Positions 36,340-50,156 of a stretch of 64,000 nucleotides of DNA are shown piece after piece (position 1 is the stretch's first letter; each line of letters opens with the position of its first letter). The notes under the pieces are model-generated. The model was given only the letters and a program-made list of their open reading frames with translations, did no database searches and was not told where the DNA came from. The DNA is taken from assembly GCA_033675545.1 (NCBI GenBank), contig JAWDGP010001469.1, positions 1 through 64,000 on the forward strand, in the 5' to 3' direction. A program made the position numbers and the translations under genes. The DNA is from Elysia crispata. Taxonomy: Eukaryota; Mollusca; Gastropoda; Plakobranchidae.

Positions 36340-38148
36340 GGCAGGCTGAAATATTTAGTAATATCATTTGGATTTCAAGAAGGCTTGGGGGTTTCTTGTT
36401 AGTTTTTTTTTTTTTTTTGCTTCGTTTTCATTTTCACTTTCTGCAAGAAAATGATATTTCTTTCATCAATAATGGATGTTTTTACAGAAATTGCTGTTAT
36501 AAGATCTGAAGTTTTTAGTCTGTGGATTAAAATTCTATGGTTTATCCTTGAACCGCCTTGTCTTGGGAAAGCTTCTTCATCTCATTGTCACTGCTGTCTA
36601 CTGTTGGAGAGCATTATGTAAACAGAAATTGAGCATTAGGTTTTGGATTACAATGACTTACAGCCTGCCAGGTATTTGTTATGTAATATTTTAATTGTAC
36701 ATTCTTCAATGATATTCATATAATAATAACAAATATGTTTGCTCTTGCCCTTTATATTTGCACATATATTTGTGTTCATGAAATGAGAAATTTCAGATGT
36801 GAATCATTTCATTACATTTATAGTTTTTAATCTTATTTTATATGCGTTTATATACAGTATGAAAAAAAATATTATTTCTAGGCTATAACCAAAAATAAAT
36901 AGATTATCAAACCAAAAACAATTAGTTGATATGAGCATTGATAGCCTTAACATTTATTCATTTGATCTCTATCTGTGATAACAATAACGACTTAAGGTCA
37001 CATATTTTTACCCTGTAGCAAAGTGTTCAAGTTTTATCCAGGATTTTTAAAATTTTTTTATTCCTGACTTGTACAAATTTTCATAAAGTTATTGGTACTT
37101 TGAAAGTTGTGAACTAGGCCAAAGATTTGTTGCTCTGTTTGATATTTTGTTTTTACTTGAAAAGTGGAAGAAAACAAAGCTTATTTTTTAAGCTCAACTG
37201 GAATCAATCCAAGTTCTTAAGTGATAATTAAGAATATAGGACTCTAAGAGGCTTTAGGCTCCATGGGAGATCAGAGGATAGAGTTTAATTAGGGTTGAAA
37301 TCTGCCTTAATCATAAAGAATGTGTTATCATAATCACTGTTTGAAATTAAAATGCTATGAGTTCCTAAAGATAATATTTTTGTCACATTCCTGAAGAATT
37401 TTGTATTTTTACATTTTTTGGGTGCTTCTCATCCATTTATTCCTATACAAAAACAATGCTGCTGTTTAAAAAGTAATTTTTAAGTGCCCAGTATAGAAAG
37501 CTTTGATAAGAATTTATTTCTATATATGTTTTAATATGAACAAAGCAAGACATGTACAAACTATAAACTCTAAAAGAAAAAAAATCAAGAACAAAACTAT
37601 TTGATAAGTATGATCAGTTTGTCTGCTCTGAGGCACCTGATTTTATGTGTCTGAATCTTTTTTTTTAAGATTATTATCAAAAGCTTATATCATATTTTTA
37701 TGAAATAATTCATCTACCAAGTTTCATTGCTTTTTTCTTTTTTTTTTTAAGATATGTTTTTCTCATGAGTTTATACTTTTGATTCAACCTGTATTTAAAA
37801 AACAAGTGGAGACAAGAAACTGTGCGTAGAATCTAGCTGTTTAAACAACTTTGAAATATAATTTTTGTTTGCTAAAGCCTTAAAAAACATCCCTCAACTG
37901 ACTTGACAAAGCGAATAAACTGTGATATTTCTGTAGACAAAAAGAGTTTATTCTTCACAAGGAAAATATTAGAAAGTGTGTAGTTATAGTGTTTAGGGGT
38001 TACTTTGTCTGTCACTCAGGAGTTTTGAAAAGGTAATAAAGAAATTTAACTATCACTCTGATGAAAGACATTAAGGGATCATTTTCTCCTACTTTTAAAT
38101 GTGTAACTTTGGGCGATGACAGTCATTCTCTGTTTGATTATTTTAACC
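36340..38148. other. AT-rich FAM221A downstream region
   Basis: Probable 3' UTR or intergenic sequence. No open frame of interest. Several T runs and AATAAA words. Confidence 0.5.
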
Positions 38149-38150
38149 TA

Positions 38151-38398
38151 CTGTATTCGCTCCATTAGTAGCGCCGGGCGCGTGAAAATGAAGGGGGGTG
38201 CGTCTAATGGAATGTTTTGGATGACTTTCTTCAAAGACAAAGTGCCGCCGTTTCCGCCGTCGCCGCACTCCCCTCCCCCCCCCCCCCCCTAGTTAGTTTT
38301 AGAGTGCCATGGTTGGGTTACATTGGAAATGTTGCTTGGATGGAAAAAGGGGGGGGGGACGTTTATTAGAGATGGCGCTACTAATGGAGGGAATACGG
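38151..38398. mobile_element. MITE, 248 bp, with 25-bp terminal inverted repeats and TA duplication
   Basis: Left end 38151-38175 starts CTGTATTCGCTCCATTAG. Right end 38374-38398 is its reverse complement with two mismatches (it starts CCGTATTCCCTCC on the other strand). TA flanks both ends (38149-38150 and 38399-38400), the target-site duplication typical of the Tc1/mariner superfamily. The interior is non-coding and includes a C run at about 38275-38289 and a G run at about 38350-38359. There is no transposase, so it would have needed one in trans. Confidence 0.85.
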
Positions 38399-38700
38399 TA
38401 TTATGATCTTAATATATTTTCATCGTAAAACATTTAAAACTTGAGTTAGAAACTGCAAGACAATCATCTAACTCTGATAGCCATACTCAAATCGGCTGAT
38501 GCGAACTTGAGAAAAACTAAGCTGCCTTAAGAGTTATAAAGTATGGACACAGTTGGTATAGAACGGTTTGCCCCTTCACCGAATTAATAATTTCCATTTT
38601 TATATCATTAATACACAAGCATCTGCATAATATGCCTGGTTACCAACTGTTTGTTTCTTTACAAGATTTTTATTGTTATTTTTGTTCTCTTGTATTTTAG

Positions 38701-38776
38701 ATTGTAGACACCAAAAAGCAAAAGCTCACAATTCCATTGATGAATCTCATGGTCGCTCTCAGAATTACTTGTAAAG
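38701..38776 (+). other. Exon-like segment of 76 bp
   Basis: A good acceptor (TTCTCTTGTATTTTAG) and donor (AAAG then GTATAT) bracket a frame that is open through all 25 codons. It lies 2.5 kb past the FAM221A stop. No match is recognised. It could be an alternative or non-coding exon, or chance. Confidence 0.25.
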
Positions 38777-40025
38777 GTATATTAAAACAGAATGTTTGTA
38801 GTGTACCAAAATAGGTTTTTATGTTTGCCTTTTTAATCATCTTCCTATACCATTGCTTTGCATATGATACCTTTGCTCATGGCATTTTTGTCTGTTTTTG
38901 TTTTTATCTTTTCACTAAAATGTCAAAACTTGTGTAAGATTTTGAAGTAAATTTGCGGAGAAATTATCATTTATTTGACGTAGTCCAGAAATGTGTAGCT
39001 TACTATGACAAATAAAAGCACTGACTTAGTTGTAGCAGTAGTATCTGGAGTAATCGTGAATATACTGGAAGCATTTATAGTAAAGTAGCAGGAAAATTAG
39101 ATGCAACTATGAAGGTAAGAGCAGTAGAGTAGAATTAGCAGTAGCATGAGAAAAAAAAATATCAGCTTGACAGTCACATGGCAAGCAGACAGAACAACCA
39201 ATACGATTTAAAGAGCTTTTAAAATTCTTTATGAACTACTTTTAGTTTTGGGCTTTGTCCAGTTTTTATTTCTTTTTTTCCTAGATATTTTTGTAAGGAA
39301 AGTTCAATGATTTTATGGCACAACTTTGTACTTTCTATTTAGTATTTGCAAGACTTATTTAACTCATTAAAATGGGATGGAAAAGTCCAGAAATGAAGGA
39401 TATTAAAAAATAAGTCATATGATGATCAAAGGACGCAACAAAAGAAATGTTTCATGTGCTGAAAAGAGAGAAAATAAAATTTTTACACAAATGATTTACA
39501 TGTATTTTATTTTCATTTATTTCGTTCAGTTTTTATTTTCTCATTTCACTTTTTCTATGGTTACCATTGCAAATGGGATGCTGGTTTGCTTGAAAATTGA
39601 AAACTTATTTGATAAAAGATTGAAGCCATATTAATTCCAATATTATTTTGTCAAATCATAAATCACGTGTTCTGTGACACCAGCCATTCAAACTGTGTTT
39701 CACACTTGCGTTTTCTGGAAAAAGATTTACAAACTAAACGGATTTGAAACTCAATGTGTATTTTGACAGCTTCTTTTATCATCAATGTTTAATCGCACAT
39801 GGCATGAAAGAAAAAAAAGGTGAAAATCACGCTCTAATAAGACGAACTATTTAACAATACTTTTTTTAACAGTTACTTTCTTTTTCCTTTAGCTCCCTTT
39901 TTTTCTTTTAATTTTATTTTTTAGATTCTTGTGATTGATGCTACTATTCACTTTTGCCGGTTCATTTTCTTTTTTCTGACTAGAGCCTCATATATCTCAG
40001 GTGGATTTTTTCAATTAATCGGTGT
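38777..40025. other. AT-rich non-genic stretch
   Basis: No gene or repeat family recognised. Confidence 0.5.
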
Positions 40026-40533
<508 letters not shown>

Positions 40534-40639
40534 TGCCGTATTATAATAAAAGGACGTAAGTGCCATTAGGTTAATTTCGAGCAATCGGCGAAAATGTGTT
40601 CGAATTTACAAATATCAGTGACACATTTTCTTTTCAAAT

Positions 40640-43600
40640 TTATGCAATCTCGTTAGTGTAAAATTGTTCTTTGATAACACAGATACCTCTGGATACCACA
40701 AAATCAATCATAAAATGCGTCGGCATATGAGAAAAAGTGGGACAATTCTCTGAATGCCTCAGCTTGTATTGGTTAGTACCACTGACCAACTGCCTAAAGA
40801 ATTTGGGATCCATCACATGTGCTTTGCAGGATGTACGATCAACTATAATCAAAAACTTTCCTTTTAATCCCCATTTGCTCTTCTATTTCCGCGTGTGCTG
40901 AATCGGCCATAGTAAAGGTGTGACCGCATTCAAAATATTTAAGAGTAATGCATTCAATGTTGAAAGCATCCACGTTGCTCACAGCATTCAATAAAAATTG
41001 TAACTATTGTCCAATTCTTATTTTGGCCCGCACAGTTGACAAGCCAGAATGTGAGAGAACTGCAACCTCGGTTTTCATTGACAAACCGCCAAGATGTACT
41101 CGCGATGTCTTCGCAATGTCGACCCATAATACCTCGTGCCAGAGACAAGCCATGTTGTGTTTAACCTCGCCTTCATGTCTGTTTGAACCAACATTAGCCA
41201 AAAGTTTCATTAAAAAGGCAAATGCTTCGCGTAAACATTACAGTCTTGAACATCTCCATCGAGAATCACTTTCTGAAGATCAGCACTCATAATACGATGA
41301 GCAGCTGAATAAGGACGGGCGGCGTCAGCCTTATACTCTGTCCTTGCCAGAAGTGACCTTGCTTTGTGATCCTTTTGACTTTGGCAAATACGACACTTAG
41401 GAAAACAATTGTTATTATCTTTCTTATGGATGAAATATATCTGGCATTCTTCACATTCTCCGTTTCCAAGCTGGAAATGTCCATCTTCTTGAACACCTGT
41501 TGGTACAGTGAATATGAAATCGGTTGGCTGCGATTTGCAGTGAATTCTCTATACACATCCACAATCTTCACGTCTGAAGGTAGATACCGTCTGAGAGGCG
41601 CGTGCTCTCTTCTGAAATGGTGAACACAGGCGTTATATCTCTCTACGTCGGCCTTGATTTCATTGTGGTCAATGGTTTGGTCAGGGTGAGGCTGTTTGCC
41701 TCTCAAGTCTTGAAGTGAAGCTGCGTCATCTAAGGCGTTCCTGATTGTCTTGTCACTTACGTTGATAGCATCTTACACACTTGGATGTTTTCTTCACGTT
41801 CATCTGTGAGATTGTAATATTATGTGTGACAGCGTCTAGATGTATCTGCTTTTCCGAGTCTTCTCTTTACTGTTTGTTCTGCACTCTTTGCCAGATATAC
41901 GCTCTACGGTGAGTCCATTCTAGAGCCCAAAAATCAGCATTTAGCTTTGCCCGTCTGTCCACTGAGAACTGTGCCTCGCACTGCGCGGGGCATTTCTCGT
42001 GATATCCTTTCATATTTTGCTTCCGCAGTTTCTTTTCTTCATGTGCTGCTTCATCGCGGTGTTGTCTTTCTTCTTGCGTTAGCCTTTTCCTCTTTCTCCC
42101 TCATTCTAGTTCACCCTGGCTACTCGCGGCAAGCAATGCAGGCTGGAAACCTGTGGCTTCTGATGTAGGCTCTGTTGTAGCAGCTGATGTAGGCTCTGTT
42201 GTAGCAGCTGATGTAGGCACTATTGTAGCAGATGATGTAGGCACTGTTGTAGCAGCTGATGTAGGCACTGTTGTAGCAGCTGATGTAGGCGCTGTTGTAG
42301 CAGCTGGTGGATGCGCTGTTGTAGCAGCTAATGTAGGCTCTGTTGTAGCAGCTCATGCAGGCACTGTTGTAGCAGATGATGTAGGCTCTGTTGTAGCAGC
42401 TGATGTGGGCGCTGTTGTAGCAGCTGATGTAGGCGCTGTTGCAGCTGCTGATGTAGGCGCTGTTGTAGCTGCTGATGTACGCTCTGTTGCAGCAGATGAT
42501 GTAGGCTTTGTGTAGCAGATGATGTAGGCGCTGTTGTAGCAGATGATGTAGGCTGTGTTGTAGCAGATGATGTAGGCGCTGTTGTAGCAGATGATATAGG
42601 CTCTGTTGTAGCAGCTGATGTAGGCTCTGTTGTAGCAGATGATGTAGGCTCTGTTGTAGCAGCTGATGTAGTAGGCGCTGTTGTAGCAGCTGATATAGGC
42701 GCTGTTGTAGCAGATGGTGTAGGCTGTGTTGTAGCAGATGATGTAGGCTGTGCTGTAGCAGATGATGTAGGCTGTGTTGTAGCAGATGATGTAGGCGCTG
42801 TTGTAGCAGATGATGTAGGCACTGTTGTAGCAGATGATGTAGGCACTGTTGTAGCAGATGATGTATCCTGTGTTGTAGCAGCTGATGTAGGCTCTGTTGT
42901 AGCAGATGATGTAGGCTGTGTTGTAGCAGCTGATGCAGGCTGTGTTGTAACAGATGATGTAGGCGCTGTTGTACAGCTGATGTAGGCGCTGTTGTAGCAG
43001 CTGATGTAGGCGCTGTTGTAGCAGATGATGTAGGCTGTGTTGTAGCAGATGGTGTAGGCGCTGTTGTAGCAGATGATGTAGGCGGTGTTGTAGCAGATGA
43101 TGTAGGCGCTGTTGTAGCAGATGATATAGGCTCTGTTGTAGCAGCTGATGTAGGCTCTGTTGTAGCAGATGATGTAGGCTCTGTTGTAGCAGCTGATGTA
43201 GGCTCTGTTGTAGCAGCTGATATAGGCACTGTTGTAGCAGATGGTGTAGGCTGTGTTGTAGCAGATGATGTAGGCTGTGCTGTAGCAGATGATGTAGGCT
43301 GTGTTGTAGCAGATGATGTAGGCACTGTTGTAGCAGATGATGTAGGCACTGTTGTAGCAGATGATGTAGGCACTGTTGTAGCAGATGATTTAGGCGCTGT
43401 TGTAGCAGCTGATGTAGGCTCTGTTGTAGCAGATGATGTAGGCGCTTATGTAGCAGCTGATGCAGGCTGTGTTGTAACAGATGATGTAGGCGCTGTTGTA
43501 GCAGCTGATGTAGGCGCTGTTGTAGCAGATGATGTAGGCTGTATTGTAGCAGATGGTGTAGGCTGTGTTGTAACAGATGATGTAGGCTGTGTTGTAGCAG

Positions 43601-43981
43601 ATGATGTAGGCGCTGTTGTAGCAGATGATGTAGGCGCTGTTGTAGCAGCTGATGTATCCTGTGTTGTAGCAGCTGATGTGGGTACTGTTGTAGCAGCTGA
43701 TGTAGGTACTGTGGTAGCAGTTGAATAGGATCATTAAACTGCATGTTTGTCAAAAGGATATATGTGGGGGTATCTGATTCTGATCCTGACGAGTTTCTCT
43801 TTCTTCTCTCTGGTAGATAATCAGGGTCACGGTCACTAGTATCAAATTTAGCACAGACTCTCTCAGGCTTTGTCTCCCTCTTTGAAACATCCTCGGTGTG
43901 TGGCACTAAAGGCTGTAGCCAGAACAGTACTGCACCTTGCACCTCCATTCCTACCCGATCGGTTACGTCTCTTTGCCTCAA
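40640..43981 (-). pseudogene. Decayed transposase-like (RNase H-fold) gene containing a minisatellite
   Basis: Minus-strand fragments in several frames follow the order of an uncharacterised transposase-like protein family that I recall from invertebrate genomes. 43981-43740: acidic/basic N-terminus with DTSDRDPDYLPERRKR. About 42080-41760: Arg/Lys/Glu-rich region, then SDKTIRNAL. 41706-41430: RGKQPHPDQ, REHAPLRRYLPSDVKI and YSLYQQVFKKMDIS. About 41440-41220: Cys pairs (GECEECQ, CRICQSQK) and ARTEYKADA. 41210-40954: WHEVLW and NCAGQNKNW, probably part of the catalytic fold. About 40950-40870: YFECGHTF. 40852-40640: a C-terminal piece ending in a stop. At least four frameshifts and a stop at about 41865 separate these pieces. 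A 24-bp minisatellite fills about 1.6 kb after the N-terminus. The mechanism and the family name are not certain. Confidence 0.7.
42152..43721. repeat. 24-bp minisatellite, about 65 units
   Basis: Plus-strand units read GTAGCAGMTGATGTAGGC followed by NCTGTT. Variants include GCAGCTG/GCAGATG, GGTGTAGG, GATATAGG and GATGCAGG. 24 is a multiple of 3, so each frame translates as an 8-residue repeat: on the minus strand LHHLLQQR-, YIICYNSA- and PTSSATTA-type. Rare indels (for example near 42972 and 42513) switch between them without meeting stops. A larger block seems duplicated: the variant order at 42560-42840 recurs at about 43080-43360. Confidence 0.96.
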
Positions 43982-44334
43982 CTTGACCCATCAGCGATAA
44001 CTTAAGTCGCATTTCTTATCTTTCCTAGTTAGAACTCATGTTGTGTTTTGAAAAGATGATTCCAGTGTTGTGCAGCGTGTGAGGAGCAGTCGATTGAACA
44101 ATCATGGCGGTTAACACTAAAAGGATGACGAAATCAAACTTAAAATACAAAAGCTTAATCCGGGTTAACGAAACGCAAAGACCGAAAATGTCAGACGGTA
44201 GAAACTCATTGGGGAGCTAGATAACAGAGAGTTTTCAGAGTAGAAACCTCCCTTGTAAAAAAATGTTTTGGCCCTGAACTTCTGACACTCTGAGGGGGGT
44301 CGGGCCACACCCAGGTCATGACTCTCAGCTTATC

Positions 44335-44435
44335 TTTTTTTTTTTTTTTTTTTGCACAGCTTCAAGATTCAAACCCACACGCTCATGTCTTGATGATTTA
44401 TTGATCCAGACACTATAACACATCGCCGACTGGTC
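44335..44435 (-). mobile_element. Probable tRNA-derived SINE fragment
   Basis: On the minus strand, GGCGATGTGTTATAGTG (44427-44411) resembles an A box and GGGTTTGAATC (44376-44366) a B box, about 34 bp apart, followed by TTGAAGCTGTGC and a run of 19 A (44353-44335). This is the layout of a tRNA-related SINE head with an A-rich tail. The cloverleaf is poor, so it is not a functional tRNA gene. Confidence 0.45.
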
Positions 44436-44467
44436 CTGCGATGGTTGGATAAAAACAACAAAATATG

Positions 44468-44516
44468 ACGACGGAGATTAATAAGGAAGAGAAGAATATA
44501 TAAAAGATGTCCCTTT
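44468..44516 (+). repeat. 49-bp perfect direct repeat, copy 1
   Basis: Identical to 44762-44810. It contains GGAAGAGAAGAATATATAAA. The copies are 294 bp apart and frame a unique segment of 245 bp. Confidence 0.97.
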
Positions 44517-44761
44517 TTCCTGGCACCAGTTATGTATAATGTATTTTAAACAGTTTTACTTGGTCCTTGTCACCCTTGTTACCTGAAGTGGCATGTCGCA
44601 TCTGGGAATGGCATCCTATTTTGAGTAAAATGGAGGTTGTTGAGTCTTAATTTAGTATGAATGCTGTTTCCTAAACAGTTGTTTATTTACGTCCGTATTA
44701 TGTGATCGTTGCAACATGAAACATTGTATCATAATGATTTAGCAAGAAAGAAAATTTAATA

Positions 44762-44810
44762 ACGACGGAGATTAATAAGGAAGAGAAGAATATATAAAAG
44801 ATGTCCCTTT
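44762..44810 (+). repeat. 49-bp perfect direct repeat, copy 2
   Basis: Identical to 44468-44516. Perfect identity in non-coding DNA implies a recent duplication, gene conversion or an assembly join. Confidence 0.97.
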
Positions 44811-45484
44811 GAACCCTTTTATCAAATGATTGATAGAATAAGCAGCCTTGTAGTATTAGTTGTCTCATGTAGACATCCTAACTTGAATAACATTTCTGTA
44901 ATTTTGTATTTTCGTTAGTTTTATTTGAATAAGAGCAAATTTAGGTAAAAAAAAAAAAGCTGGATATGTCATTGATGAAAAGAAAAATTTATCTGCAACA
45001 AAAATAATCCTACTTGAGTCTTCTTGATGCTTTTGATTGATTTGAGGAGCTTAAGACATCTTAACTATGTAGCGATGTGAGTGGGAAAAATGACCAACCC
45101 CATTATTTTTGTTTTAAAAAAAAATGGCATATATTGAACAGGTTACGTGGAAGGCCAATAGAGAAGAACGTAAAAAAATATAGTTTAGGACTATATTGTT
45201 TTTGGAACCCGTAGCCATGTTAACACATTAGAAAGAATTAGTGTGTACAGTCTCAAACTTACAATTTGTTTGACTCTTCGATTTTGTAAAAAAATTTTTT
45301 TTTCAGGTTGTAATTAGAGTTCAATGAAGATTGAAAATTAATGAAAGACAATTGAGTTAGAAACTAAAGTAAATAATTTTTAAGTCTAGATTAATTAGAG
45401 TAGTAGGATTATTGTATAGAATATGACGCTAAGATAGAAGGGAAAAAAACTTTTTTTTTTCTCTGTTAGTGCTGAAGAAGTTTT

Positions 45485-45490
45485 TTTATT
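45485..45490 (-). promoter_or_regulatory. Candidate polyadenylation signal for the 45.6-47.4 kb gene
   Basis: AATAAA on the minus strand, 113 bases past the stop codon of the two-exon gene. Confidence 0.45.
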
Positions 45491-45602
45491 AGCAATAATA
45501 ACCAACGATTCGATATCTCATAAAAATTTCAACAAAGTGCACGTAAAAAACGGAAAAGACTCATTGTTGTTCAACAAGAGAATCTCCCTGCCTAACAAGA
45601 GA

Positions 45603-47368
<1,766 letters not shown>

Positions 47369-47444
47369 CTTTTTATGCTCTAATAAAAGATTAGTTGCAA
47401 GTGCCGTTGAATAATAATTATTCTTTCGGGTCCTCGTCTCTGGA

Positions 47445-48827
47445 AATAATTTTCTTTTAAAATGTCCAATCGGTAGCCAATTCTCTCTATCTGATCGCCC
47501 AGAGATGATGGGAGGTGATAAAAGATAAAATCGAAATAATTATGACAGCTTCACTGACAAAGTTTAAATAGATTAAGGCTATATTTTGTTTCTCCACGTG
47601 ATGTTCGAAAAACAATTTTCGAGTTCTTAGACTTGTTTGATGGACCACAAATCCCTCGGAATAACAGATGCTGTTGTGTGTTGAGTTTTACTGAGAGGGG
47701 TTCTGTCTTGAAATTTTCTCCGGCGATGGTTTTTATAGCTCTGTGGGTGTCTTATGACGTAGTAACTTTACGCACAACAGTTGAGCAACGCGAGGCTTAC
47801 AAACATTCTGCTAATTTGATACTTCCTTCTCTGGCTATTAGGTATTTGTGAAATCGCTTCATTTATAACGCAATTTACAGAAAACAGTGATTCGTTCTGT
47901 CTAGCGGCATTATCATATTTTTTTACAATTCGCCTGCCATTAAATTTAAGTTCATTAGCAAAATTGATAATTCCTCTTCTTCTCGGCAATTATTCTTTTT
48001 AACATTTGAGAAACAATCTGAATGGATTTTTACATGATTTCTGCCTCAAAAATTATTCAATTAATGTTTAATCATTTTCTGAACTAATTCGCCACCACCT
48101 ACTTCTACTTGGTATTTAATAAGATTAAAAGACCTGCCTATAAATAGAAGCGTAGAAGTTCATTCACTTCAGAAGAATTCCATGCGTAGGCTACACATGA
48201 TTCCGTGGTTACAGCCTTTTATCTGTAAGCAAAAAAATAATTACCGGTTAAAATATCGTTTCCCAATTACATTATCTCATAATTATTTTTACCCCCTGGG
48301 GATATTATTCCCCTTTGTTTTCATCAATGTCTCCTTTCGAAGTTAGTTTTTGTAGTTGTTCAGTTTAAATTGTTGAGTGATAAAGAAAGTAACGTCCCCT
48401 TTCAACAAGCTGGAATGAACGTCGTGATATTACTCAATATTAGCTTCACCGAGTAAGTTAGTTTTAATTTTTGTCATAATTATGTATAACAACTGCTGTG
48501 TAAAAAGGACCTTTTTTTTTTTTTTTTTTTTTTTTGTTTTTTTTTAACGATGGAGAGGTGCGCATTAACAAACAATAGATATAAATAGTCGAAGACACAA
48601 TTATTTTTCAGCAGCTTATTTTGGAAAATATCTGAGAATGTTGCACTTTGACATTTTAACTTAATAATAATTAACATCGCATTGATTAGGCGCTGATTTT
48701 ACTGCAGAATAAAATATGTGCCATAAAATATCCTCTCTCTGTCTCAGCTAATATTATTTTTCTTATTGAATTATACTTGGAGGAATTGATTGCTGCTTTG
48801 AAATTATTAACATTAGATTCTTCGCAG
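47445..48827. other. Non-genic stretch
   Basis: No supported gene. A minus-strand frame at 47768-47989 is Arg/Asn-rich but has no splice or homology support. A T run lies at about 48511-48535. Confidence 0.45.
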
Positions 48828-49125
48828 TTATAATAATAATAATAAGAAGAAGAAGAAGAAGAAGAAGAAGGAGGAGGAGGAGGAGGAGGAGAAGAAGAAG
48901 AAGAAGAAGAAGAAGAAGAAGAAGAAGAAGAAGAAGAAGAAGAAGAAGAAGAAGAAGAAGAAGAAGAAGAAGAAGAAGAAGAAGAAGAAGAAGAAGAAGA
49001 AGAAGAAGAAGAAGAAGAAGAAGAAGAAGAAGAAGAAGAAGAAGAAGAAGAAGAAGAAGAAGAAGAAGAAGAAGAAGAAGAAGAAGAAGAAGAAGAAGAA
49101 GAAGAAGAAGAAGAAGAAGAGTAAC

Positions 49126-49200
<75 letters not shown>

Positions 49201-49276
49201 AAGAAGAAGAAGAAGAAGAAGAAGAAGAAGAAGAAGAAGAAGAAGAAGAAGAAGAAGAAGAAGAAGAAGAAGAAGA

Positions 49277-49360
<84 letters not shown>

Positions 49361-49375
49361 TAATAATAATAATAC
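48828..49375. repeat. Compound (AAT)n/(AAG)n microsatellite, about 550 bp
   Basis: Alternating blocks: AAT, AAG, GGA (48871-48889), a long AAG (to about 49120), AAT (49125-49171), AAG (to 49276), then AAT to 49373. Poly-Ser, Leu, Phe and Tyr frames here are artefacts. Confidence 0.98.
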
Positions 49376-50029
49376 AATCGCTTCAGTTCTCAGCCTCATG
49401 ACGATAAGCCTTTTGGACACATATAAACAATTGCTTATGTTACCTTGAACGTAAAATCGGTCAATAAAATTAGTCTTATTTATTGTTCAGCCCCACTAAA
49501 CTCCCAATCTTCGCGACGTCACTGGATACGTGTAACCGCAAAGTTGGATTCGGTTTATATCGTTGAACGGTGAATCGAAAGCTTGGTCAGGTTATCACTA
49601 TTACCAGGAACTGCCTGATAATTTTTTTGCTTATCACTAGGTGTACCCGGCCAGAAACGCTGTTCCTTTTAAATTCGGTGCCGCGGAGAATAAAAAAGTA
49701 CTTGTTAAAGTTGACAATTACTTAATAATTACTTGATGGATTTAAAAATAAGCCTCATTTTCAAAATCAGCTCCCCAACATTAACTATATGGTTCTCGGG
49801 GAAACTTGATTAAAGCATGTAAACAATGTTTTTTTGTTTTTTTTTTAATTTTTGTGATTCTTTTTTGTAGTTGTAATGAATTATTAGTATTCATTCATCT
49901 TTACTTTGTATTATCATGCTATGTAGGATCGTCTCCCTCGGCCTTGTGAAAAGGAAGGGTTCTTTATGATAATAAATTAAAATTAGAAACAGAGAGAAGG
50001 AAAACAAACGATACAATGGGATAGGCTTA
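49376..50029. other. Non-genic stretch
   Basis: No gene, RNA or repeat recognised. Confidence 0.5.
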
Positions 50030-50069
50030 ATAGAGAGAGAGGGAGAGAGAGGGAGTTATTCTCTCTTTC

Positions 50070-50153
<84 letters not shown>

Positions 50154-50156
50154 TGT
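50030..50156. repeat. (GA)n purine tract followed by a (CT)n pyrimidine tract
   Basis: GA-rich 50032-50055 is followed after about 6 bases by CT-rich 50061-50155, about 43 units. The two are complementary and could fold into a hairpin. Confidence 0.95.

Noticed and set aside
41366-41623. Plus-strand frames at 40948-41292 and 41366-41623
   Set aside because: Antisense to recognisable transposase-like motifs on the minus strand.
42153-42515. Plus-strand Val-Gly-Ala repeat protein (120 codons)
   Set aside because: Opposite-strand reading of the 24-bp minisatellite inside the minus-strand relic, with no unique flanks or start context.
44335-44435. Functional tRNA gene
   Set aside because: A- and B-box-like motifs are present but acceptor and anticodon stems do not pair well and an A tail follows, so a SINE fits better.
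47768-47989. 73-codon minus-strand frame upstream of the two-exon gene
   Set aside because: Possible extra exon, but no donor of good quality links it to the acceptor-like site at 47440.
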